From NCBI GenBank assembly GCA_021163175.1, contig JAGGXG010000070.1, positions 1 through 6,344 on the forward strand: DNA of 6,344 nucleotides. The letters are read 5' to 3'. Both the position numbers and the translations under genes were made by a program. The notes beneath the pieces are model-generated. The model did no database searches. It was given only the letters and a program-made list of their open reading frames with translations, and was not told the origin of the DNA. Of the stretch, positions 1-4,339 are shown one piece after another (position 1 is the first letter of the stretch; the number at the start of each line of letters is the position of its first letter). This DNA is from Thermoplasmata archaeon. GTDB taxonomy: Archaea > Thermoplasmatota > E2 > UBA202 > JdFR-43.

Positions 1-34
1 CAGAAAGAATAGCTTTCTCCAATAGTTTTTTCAT
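1..34 (-). CDS. Possible 5' end of a divergent, unidentified gene (partial)
   Basis: On the minus strand an ATG at 34-32 opens a frame that stays open for 11 codons (MKKLLEKAILS) to the window edge. A TATA-like stretch (TTTTATAAAA, minus strand, 60-51) lies about 20 nt upstream, roughly fitting a leaderless transcript. No Shine-Dalgarno sequence precedes the ATG. The start codon sits in the loop of a perfect 8-bp inverted repeat (16-23 and 36-43). Eleven codons are too few to assign a family, and the frame could be open by chance. The call rests on the ATG, the TATA-like box and the divergent arrangement only. Confidence 0.35.
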   Translation of the reverse strand, partial: MKKLLEKAILS

Positions 35-50
35 AATTGGAGATTTTTTA

Positions 51-60
51 TTTTATAAAA
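51..60 (-). promoter_or_regulatory. TATA-like box for the putative divergent gene
   Basis: The minus strand reads TTTTATAAAA here, followed by an A-rich stretch, with the candidate ATG about 20 nt downstream. Because the sequence is nearly palindromic it could also serve the plus strand, which would give aRF1 a leader of about 90 nt. Orientation is therefore uncertain. Confidence 0.35.
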
Positions 61-74
61 ATGAATCGATTTTT

Positions 75-119
75 TCAACCGCATTCGACAGCATTATTTA
101 TCAACCGCAAATGCGACAG
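75..119 (+). repeat. Tandem pair of near-identical direct repeats upstream of aRF1
   Basis: Copy 1 (75-91) reads TCAACCGCATTCGACAG and copy 2 (101-119) reads TCAACCGCAAATGCGACAG. They are identical over the first nine bases and over the final CGACAG, differ by a 2-nt length change in the middle, and start 26 bp apart. Copy 2 contains the dyad CGCA-AA-TGCG (106-115). The pair lies just upstream of the TATA-like box at 141-149 and is much less AT-rich than its surroundings, so it may be a binding site for a regulator of aRF1 or of the divergent gene. The role is inferred. Confidence 0.5.
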
Positions 120-140
120 AACCCATTGCAAACACAAAAA

Positions 141-149
141 ATATTTAAA
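141..149 (+). promoter_or_regulatory. TATA-like box of the aRF1 gene
   Basis: ATATTTAAA is preceded by an A-rich run that could act as BRE. Its centre is about 28 nt before the aRF1 ATG at 173. With usual archaeal spacing, transcription would start near 170, which would exclude most of the Shine-Dalgarno sequence at 163-169. An upstream TATA-like alternative (ATTATTTA, 93-100) would include it. Confidence 0.45.
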
Positions 150-162
150 ATGAGCCTTCTTT

Positions 163-169
163 AAGGAGG
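163..169 (+). promoter_or_regulatory. Strong Shine-Dalgarno sequence of aRF1
   Basis: AAGGAGG lies 3 nt before the ATG at 173. It is a near-perfect match to the anti-SD of 16S rRNA, with rather short spacing. It supports this ATG as the start and implies a transcript with a leader. Confidence 0.7.
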
Positions 170-172
170 AAA

Positions 173-1387
173 ATGCTTGATAAAAGACAAAAATACATAT
201 TTCAGAAAAAACTGGAGGAATTGCGAAAAATTAAAGGACAGCATACAGAACTCATCTCGCTATATATTCCTCCAAACAGGCAGATAAGTGATGTTATGGC
301 TTATTTGAGAGAAGAGTACTCCCAATCATCGAATATAAAATCAAAGCAAACCCGCAAGAATGTGCTTGCAGCCATCGAATCCATAATGTCAAGGCTTCGT
401 TTCCTCAAAAAACCACCTGAAAATGGAATCGTTTTTTTCGTGGGCACAGTTTATAATGGGCAGCCAAAGTTGATAGCAGAAGTTATAGAGCCACCCATTC
501 CAATAAACACCTATCTTTACAGGTGTGACTCCCAGTTTTATCTCGAACCATTGGAAAAACTCATAGAAGAAAAAGATGTATATGGCTTGCTGCTGATAGA
601 CAGAAGGGAATGCACAATTGGCTTTTTGATGGGAAGCCGAATAGAAATGGCAGCCTACATGACATCTCGCGTCCCAGGCAAGCATGGGCGCGGCGGCCAG
701 AGCCAGCGCCGCTTTGAAAGGCTGACAGAGATAGCAGCCCATGAATGGTTTGTTAAAGCTGGTGAGAAAGCCTCCAAGCTTTTCCTGGAAAAAGAGAATT
801 TGAAAGGTGTGCTTGTGGGAGGGCCAGGTCCAACAAAAAGAGAGTTTGTGAATGCGAATTATCTCGACTACAGAATCAAGAAAAAAATCATTGGAGTTTA
901 TGACACAGGCTATACCGATGAATATGGGTTGCGTGAGCTTGTTGAAGCTGCCTCAGACGATTTGGAAGAACTCGATGTAATAAAAGATAAAAAATTGATG
1001 AGACGTTTCCTCGATGAAGTCAGGAAAGATGGCCTGGCAATATATGGTGAGGATGCGGTGAGAAAGGCTTTGGAGGCTGGTTCAGTGGATGTTTTGCTAA
1101 TCTCAGATTCATTGAATAAATATAAAATAAGGGCAAAATGCAATAATTGCGGATATGAAGAAATAATGGAAATAGTTGGAAAAAAGGAAATCATAAAATG
1201 CCCGAAATGTGGCAGTCCAATGGAAGTAATAGAAAAGGTAGATATTGTTGAGGAATTTATTGAAATTGCCGAAAAAACATCTGCCATGGTTGAGATAATA
1301 ACAAGAGAAAGTGAGGAAGGAGAGATATTGTATAAAGCATTTGGCGGAATTGCAGCAATTTTGAGATACAAAGGAAATCATTTCTGA
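173..1387 (+). CDS. prf1: Peptide chain release factor aRF1 (eRF1 family)
   Basis: Archaeal class-1 release factor: it recognises all three stop codons in the ribosomal A site and triggers hydrolysis of peptidyl-tRNA. The 404 residues match the usual archaeal length of about 400-420. The N domain carries NIKS (residues 54-57) and YxCxxxF (Y116, C118, F122), the stop-codon recognition motifs. The M domain carries the catalytic GGQ at 174-176 in the context HGRGGQ. The C domain contains a four-cysteine zinc site (C323, C326, C343, C346), a mini-domain seen in many eRF1/aRF1 proteins. Residues 210-245 (GVLVGGPGPTK and following) are typical of the family core. The ATG at 173 has AAGGAGG just upstream and yields the expected N-terminus. 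The gene is monocistronic here, and its stop overlaps the 3' end of the convergent pyrE by 10 bp. Codons around GGQ are unusually GC-rich. Family assignment is firm. Confidence 0.97.
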   Translation: MLDKRQKYIFQKKLEELRKIKGQHTELISLYIPPNRQISDVMAYLREEYSQSSNIKSKQTRKNVLAAIESIMSRLRFLKKPPENGIVFFVGTVYNGQPKLIAEVIEPPIPINTYLYRCDSQFYLEPLEKLIEEKDVYGLLLIDRRECTIGFLMGSRIEMAAYMTSRVPGKHGRGGQSQRRFERLTEIAAHEWFVKAGEKASKLFLEKENLKGVLVGGPGPTKREFVNANYLDYRIKKKIIGVYDTGYTDEYGLRELVEAASDDLEELDVIKDKKLMRRFLDEVRKDGLAIYGEDAVRKALEAGSVDVLLISDSLNKYKIRAKCNNCGYEEIMEIVGKKEIIKCPKCGSPMEVIEKVDIVEEFIEIAEKTSAMVEIITRESEEGEILYKAFGGIAAILRYKGNHF

Positions 1388-2046
1388 TATTTTTCTGGAT
1401 TTTCCAAGTAATCTATGATAATTTCATATTCCTTTTCATCCATTTCATCTTTTATCCATTCTATTGCCTCCTTAAATTTTATCAATGAATGCAACTCTAT
1501 TCCATATTTTCGGGCTATATCCGCCGCCCCCTGCTGCCTGTCTATTATGACGGCCACATGCTTACATTTTATATCCTTGCCTCTTTTCTTAGCTTCAATT
1601 TTTAGCTGCTCTATAGCCATTAATTTACTATCAAATTTTGTAACGATATCATCTATTGCAATGAATTCATCGCCATCATCCATTTCTCCTTCCACCAGAG
1701 AGTGCTCTCCATATTGCATTGCATATTCTTTTAGCTCTTCCATATTTTTTACGCCTGCAATTTTCCTTGTATAGCACATTGGAATCCCATGATTTAAAGA
1801 AATTGATGTTGCAATTGGAATTCCAGCCATTGCTATGCCCAGCAGTTTGTTTCCATGCCCTTTAACAATTTTCCCCATGTTTTTTCCTATTTCGTTCAGC
1901 AATTCCGGATATGAAGGAAGGAGGCGTAGTTGTATATAAAAAGGACTCCATATTCCAGAAACAAGTTTCCAGCCTTCTGGCCTATCTTTCAATGTCTTTA
2001 TCAGCCCCTTTTTATACAATTCAATGAAAATTTCTTTTTCATTCAA
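1378..2046 (-). CDS. pyrE: Orotate phosphoribosyltransferase with divergent active-site loops
   Basis: Predicted to convert orotate and PRPP to OMP, the fifth step of UMP synthesis. Reading from the TTG at 2046 gives 222 residues, a normal OPRT length, starting NEKEIFIELYKKGLIK after the initiator, as the family does. The upstream in-frame codons to 2133 lie inside pyrF and look like shadow sequence. AAGGAGG (2062-2056) is 9 nt before the TTG, and no ATG or GTG fits. OPRT landmarks present are SPFYIQLR (about 34-41), AGIPIATSISLNHGIP, YTRK (92-95), VEGE (118-121) and DRQQGA (from D169). The PRPP site reads IDDIVTKFDSK (131-141) instead of the textbook DDVITTGGS type. The flexible catalytic loop KxHGxGG is replaced by a longer segment ending YGEHSLVEGE. 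The gene overlaps pyrF by 8 bp, so translation is probably coupled. OPRT activity is likely from the neighbourhood, but the loops are atypical. Confidence 0.88.
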   Translation of the reverse strand: MNEKEIFIELYKKGLIKTLKDRPEGWKLVSGIWSPFYIQLRLLPSYPELLNEIGKNMGKIVKGHGNKLLGIAMAGIPIATSISLNHGIPMCYTRKIAGVKNMEELKEYAMQYGEHSLVEGEMDDGDEFIAIDDIVTKFDSKLMAIEQLKIEAKKRGKDIKCKHVAVIIDRQQGAADIARKYGIELHSLIKFKEAIEWIKDEMDEKEYEIIIDYLENPEKYQK

Positions 2047-2743
2047 ACTCCATCGCCTCCTTTGCAAATTTTTTCGCAGCTTTTTCAATATCCTCGCTTC
2101 CATAAATTGCTGAGCCAATGATGGCGTATGCATTATAGCCTCTCAGAATCGAAAATGCTTTCTCTATTTCTCCTCCCTGCTTTCCTATTCCAGGCATGCA
2201 ATATTTTGGTTCATTTATAACGTTTGTAAGCAACAAATGATATTTTTTTATTGCCTCTGTTTTATTTCCAGGAACAATGAAATAATCAACACCATTTTTT
2301 GCAGCAATTTCATACATCTCTGCAGGAGCATCATCTCTGATGAAACCGCCATCTTCCATTAGATATGCTTCATGCGTCATTTCTCCTCCAACCATTGGAA
2401 CCATTCCATTTTCTTTTATTGCTTCTATAAAAGCAACCTCGCTTTTTGGCCCAGCTTGAGGAAATATTATTGCGCTATCAATACCAGAATTTTTACAGGC
2501 TTTTGCAAAAGGCTTGGCCATCCTTGGTATGTCCGTGCCAGCTTTCTGATGGTCATATATAACTGGCAATCCATATTTTTTTATTTTTTTAACTATGGCT
2601 TTTAATCCATGCTCAATGGCAAGATTTGCTCCTATTTTGTATCCAACCACGCCCTCTATACCATATGTTTTTTCCAGAAGTTCATCAAGCTTATCAATGG
2701 ACACATCACATGCCACAATGATTCCATGTCCTTTCTCAAACAT
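2039..2743 (-). CDS. pyrF: Orotidine 5'-phosphate decarboxylase, divergent subfamily
   Basis: Predicted to decarboxylate OMP to UMP in the cytoplasm. The 234 residues are typical of a single (beta/alpha)8 barrel. D13 (in VACDV) and K36 (in GYKIG) match the first conserved Asp and Lys of the OMPDC superfamily. The catalytic DxKxxD signature appears as D64-HQ-K67-AGT-D71-IP, with one extra residue in each gap. PGI (184-186) and IIGSAIY (208-214) mark the C-terminal phosphate region. In textbook OMPDCs the latter is VGRSIY, so the phosphate-binding Arg is replaced by Ser211; K188 or another residue may compensate. The ATG at 2743 has no Shine-Dalgarno, but a TATA-like box is centred about 26 nt upstream, which fits a leaderless first gene. 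pyrE overlaps the end. The linked PyrE supports the pyrimidine assignment over other superfamily members such as hexulose-phosphate synthase. Confidence 0.88.
   Translation of the reverse strand: MFEKGHGIIVACDVSIDKLDELLEKTYGIEGVVGYKIGANLAIEHGLKAIVKKIKKYGLPVIYDHQKAGTDIPRMAKPFAKACKNSGIDSAIIFPQAGPKSEVAFIEAIKENGMVPMVGGEMTHEAYLMEDGGFIRDDAPAEMYEIAAKNGVDYFIVPGNKTEAIKKYHLLLTNVINEPKYCMPGIGKQGGEIEKAFSILRGYNAYAIIGSAIYGSEDIEKAAKKFAKEAMEFE
2056..2062 (-). promoter_or_regulatory. Shine-Dalgarno sequence that sets the pyrE TTG start
   Basis: The minus strand reads AAGGAGG inside the last codons of pyrF, 9 nt before the TTG at 2046-2044. It is the only good SD near the expected PyrE N-terminus and decides for the TTG start with an 8-bp overlap of the two genes. 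Confidence 0.65.
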
Positions 2744-2765
2744 AATTTTTATGCCATTTGATTTG

Positions 2766-2773
2766 TTAAATTT
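2766..2773 (-). promoter_or_regulatory. TATA-like box of the pyrFE operon
   Basis: The minus strand reads AAATTTAA, preceded by GCAAAA as a possible BRE. Its centre is about 26 nt before the pyrF ATG, predicting a start of transcription at or near the ATG (leaderless), consistent with the absent SD. Confidence 0.5.
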
Positions 2774-2790
2774 TTTGCAAAAACAAAACA

Positions 2791-2812
2791 GATATTCCTG
2801 TGATTTCGTGAT
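2791..2812 (-). promoter_or_regulatory. 22-bp upstream element, copy facing pyrF
   Basis: On the minus strand this reads ATCACGA, four variable bases, then ACAGGAATATC. It matches the element at 2891-2912 at 17 of 22 positions. It ends 17 nt before the pyrF TATA-like box and 47 nt before its ATG, the position expected of an archaeal activator site next to BRE/TATA. The protein that binds it is unknown. Confidence 0.6.
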
Positions 2813-2817
2813 ATCTT

Positions 2818-2844
2818 ATTTTATCTTGTGAATATTGATAAAAT
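2818..2844. repeat. AT-rich perfect inverted repeat between the two divergent promoters
   Basis: ATTTTATC (2818-2825) and GATAAAAT (2837-2844) form a perfect 8-bp dyad around an 11-nt spacer. It lies between the two 22-bp elements but not at their midpoint (about 2851). In such AT-rich sequence a dyad of this size can occur by chance. Confidence 0.3.
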
Positions 2845-2890
2845 CTGTTTCTAATGGAACATTTTACATTTCAATAGCAAAATTTTTCAT

Positions 2891-2912
2891 GTCACGATTC
2901 TACAGGAATATC
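2891..2912 (+). promoter_or_regulatory. 22-bp upstream element, copy facing rps4e
   Basis: This reads GTCACGA, four variable bases, then ACAGGAATATC, the inverted partner of 2791-2812. It ends 16 nt before the rps4e TATA-like box and 44 nt before its ATG, nearly the same geometry as the pyrF copy and the same orientation relative to transcription. Confidence 0.6.
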
Positions 2913-2928
2913 CAGCCATAGTAAACTA

Positions 2929-2936
2929 TTTTAATA
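2929..2936 (+). promoter_or_regulatory. TATA-like box of the rps4e-rpl5-rps14 operon
   Basis: TTTTAATA within CTATTTTAATAAC is centred about 24-25 nt before the ATG at 2957. It predicts a transcript with a very short or no leader. A weak GGGG (2949-2952) precedes the ATG. Confidence 0.5.
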
Positions 2937-2956
2937 ACAAGTTGATTTGGGGAAAG

Positions 2957-3664
2957 ATGGCACATTTAAAGAGATTCAGTGCTCCAGAGACCTGGAGGAT
3001 TGCAAGAAAGGTTAAAAAATGGGCTATTCGCCCCTCGCCTGGTCCACATGCAGCAGAAAGAAGCCTGCCCTTGGCAGTTGTCATCAGAGACTATCTTCGA
3101 CTTGCTGACAGCTTGAGGGAAGCTAAAAAAATCATTGCAGCGAGAAAAATCCTGGTTGATGGAAAGGGGAGGCGAGACTATAAATTTCCTTGTGGGCTTA
3201 TGGATGTTGTTTCTATTCCAGATATAGATGAGCATTACCGCATTTTATTCGATTCAAAAGGTCATTTAAGGCTTGTTAAGATAACTGCCGACGAAGCAAA
3301 ATGGAAGTTGAGCAGAATAGAAAACAAAACGATTGTTAAGGGAGGAAAGTTGCAGCTTAACTTGCATGATGGTCGAAATATTATAGCGGGAGAAAATGAT
3401 TACAACACTGGAGATGTTTTGAAAATAAGTTTGCCTGAGCAAGAAATAATGGAAAAAATACCATTGGCGAAAGGATATCTTGCTCTTGTCACAGGAGGAA
3501 CTCATACTGGAGAAATTGCTGAAATAGAAGAAATTGTTGTAACGAAAAGCCCGATGCCAAATATAGTCAAGCTTAAGGGTTTCTCGACTATAAAGCCATA
3601 TGTATTTCCAATTGGAAAAGATAAGCCATTGGTAGAATTGCCGAAGGTGGAGATATATGAGTAA
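2957..3664 (+). CDS. rps4e: Small ribosomal subunit protein eS4 (S4e)
   Basis: Component of the archaeal/eukaryotic 30S/40S subunit, absent from bacteria. From the ATG at 2957 the protein has 235 residues, the usual length, and begins MAHLKRFSAPETWRI, the family's characteristic N-terminus. An in-frame TTG at 2942 would add five residues (MIWGK) and is rejected because the canonical N-terminus starts at MAHLKR. The S4 RNA-binding domain spans about residues 40-87 (SLREAKKIIAARKILVDGK). A central S4e domain follows, with a KOW motif around 172-190 (KGYLALVTGGTHTGEIAEI). It is the first gene of a ribosomal cluster that here has its own promoter. In most archaea rpl14 and rpl24 stand directly upstream, and both are missing. 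The stop overlaps the rpl5 start by 8 bp. Confidence 0.96.
   Translation: MAHLKRFSAPETWRIARKVKKWAIRPSPGPHAAERSLPLAVVIRDYLRLADSLREAKKIIAARKILVDGKGRRDYKFPCGLMDVVSIPDIDEHYRILFDSKGHLRLVKITADEAKWKLSRIENKTIVKGGKLQLNLHDGRNIIAGENDYNTGDVLKISLPEQEIMEKIPLAKGYLALVTGGTHTGEIAEIEEIVVTKSPMPNIVKLKGFSTIKPYVFPIGKDKPLVELPKVEIYE
3646..3652 (+). promoter_or_regulatory. Shine-Dalgarno sequence of rpl5
   Basis: GGTGGAG lies within the last codons of rps4e, 4 nt before the ATG at 3657. It supports this start over the in-frame ATG at 3669 (fifth codon). Confidence 0.5.
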
Positions 3665-4169
3665 TCCAATGCAGCAGGTAAAGATAGGAAAAGTTACTGT
3701 AAATATAGGCGTTGGAGAAGGTGGCGATAAGCTTAGAAAAGCTGAGAAAGTTCTGGAAATGCTTACGAAACAAAAGCCAGTGCGCACCTATGCAAAGATG
3801 ACAAATCGAGATTTCGGAATAAGAAAAGGCATGCCGATAGGATGCAAAGTTACATTAAGAAAGCAAAAGGCTATAGATTTCTTAAAAGAAGCATTATGGG
3901 TTCGCAACTTCAAGCTTCCAGAATGGTCTTTTGACAGCGAGGGAAACTTCTCTTTCGGAATAACAGATCATACAGAATTCAAGGATATGAAATATGACCC
4001 GGATATAGGAATATTTGGAATGGACATATGCGTTACCCTAGAAAAACCTGGCTACAGAATAAAGAGAAGAAAAATAGAAAAAAGGAAGGTGCCGCATAAG
4101 CATCGCGTGGGCAGGCAGGAGGCAATGGAATTTGTTAAGAAGGAATTTAATGTGGAGGTGGTAGAATAG
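3657..4169 (+). CDS. rpl5: Large ribosomal subunit protein uL5 (L5)
   Basis: Binds 5S rRNA and helps form the central protuberance of the 50S subunit. The 170 residues fit the archaeal length. Family landmarks are KVTVNIGVGEGG (about 12-23), the LTKQKPVRTYAK segment with FGIRKGMPIGCKVTLR (about 53-68), FSFGITDHTEF, and a basic C-terminal portion ending in FNVEVVE. The gene starts at ATG inside the last codons of rps4e (ATGAGTAA, 8-bp overlap), which indicates translational coupling. The TAG stop is entangled with the proposed ATA start of rps14 (ATAG). The order rps4e-rpl5-rps14 is the conserved archaeal spc order. Confidence 0.96.
   Translation: MSNPMQQVKIGKVTVNIGVGEGGDKLRKAEKVLEMLTKQKPVRTYAKMTNRDFGIRKGMPIGCKVTLRKQKAIDFLKEALWVRNFKLPEWSFDSEGNFSFGITDHTEFKDMKYDPDIGIFGMDICVTLEKPGYRIKRRKIEKRKVPHKHRVGRQEAMEFVKKEFNVEVVE
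4154..4161 (+). promoter_or_regulatory. Strong Shine-Dalgarno sequence of rps14
   Basis: GGAGGTGG in the final codons of rpl5 is a near-perfect anti-SD match. It ends 4 nt before the ATA at 4166 and is 14 nt or more from any other candidate. It decides for the ATA start. Confidence 0.65.
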
Positions 4170-4324
4170 TTAAAATAAAGGAAAAGAAAAAAGAGTATGG
4201 CCGCATAAAAGGATGCGAGAGATGCGGAAGAAAGAGAGGAATTGTAAGGAGATATGGAATGCATCTCTGCCGCCAGTGTTTTAGAGAAGTCGCAGAAGAA
4301 ATGGGTTTCAAGAAATATAGTTAA
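4166..4324 (+). CDS. rps14: Small ribosomal subunit protein uS14 (zinc-ribbon S14), apparent ATA start
   Basis: Zinc-binding S14 of the 30S head. Reading from ATA at 4166 gives 52 residues, the usual archaeal size of about 50-56. Four cysteines form the zinc ribbon: C17 and C20 (GCERCGRK), C35 and C38 (HLCRQC). The C-terminus CFREVAEEMGFKKYS is typical of archaeal S14. The frame opens after a TAA at 4148-4150 and contains no ATG, GTG or TTG before codon 32, which lies inside the zinc ribbon. The ATA at 4166 overlaps the rpl5 stop as ATAG and is preceded at ideal distance by GGAGGTGG, the geometry of an ordinary ATGA overlap. A second ATA at 4175 has poorer spacing. The alternatives are a sequencing error or a start by coupling alone. 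The family call is firm; the exact start is not. In most archaea rps8 follows; here it does not. Confidence 0.9.
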   Translation: MVKIKEKKKEYGRIKGCERCGRKRGIVRRYGMHLCRQCFREVAEEMGFKKYS

Positions 4325-4328
4325 AAAG
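4324..4328 (-). terminator. Possible T-run terminator of the PKD-protein gene
   Basis: Just past the stop codon at 4340 the minus strand reads CCCC followed by TTTTT. Short T-runs can terminate archaeal RNA polymerase. The run is short and overlaps the rps14 stop region, so support is weak. Confidence 0.25.
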
Positions 4329-4339
4329 GGGAAGAGAAG

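Noticed and set aside
389..1381. Open frames on the minus strand within aRF1 (389-742, 910-1371, 1109-1381)
   Set aside because: They lie entirely inside a well-supported gene, show no recognisable family, and have low-complexity Ser/Phe/Ile-rich composition typical of antisense shadows.
2047..2133. Upstream extension of pyrE to the ATG at 2133
   Set aside because: The extra 29 residues are encoded within pyrF, are not OPRT-like, and the strong SD at 2062-2056 fits the TTG at 2046.
2942..2956. TTG start for rps4e giving MIWGK before MAHLKR
   Set aside because: The family N-terminus begins at MAHLKR, and the TATA-like box is correctly spaced for the ATG at 2957.
2744..2956. A small RNA or tRNA gene between pyrF and rps4e
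   Set aside because: The interval is AT-rich, shows no tRNA-like arms or GC-rich core, and is accounted for by two promoters and the inverted motif.
3266..3787. Minus-strand open frame across the rps4e/rpl5 junction
   Set aside because: It is antisense to two ribosomal protein genes, has no family resemblance, and has shadow-like composition.
4148..4169. Programmed frameshift making an L5-S14 fusion
   Set aside because: No slippery sequence is evident, L5 has a normal length and C-terminus at its TAG, and a strong SD is placed for separate initiation of S14.
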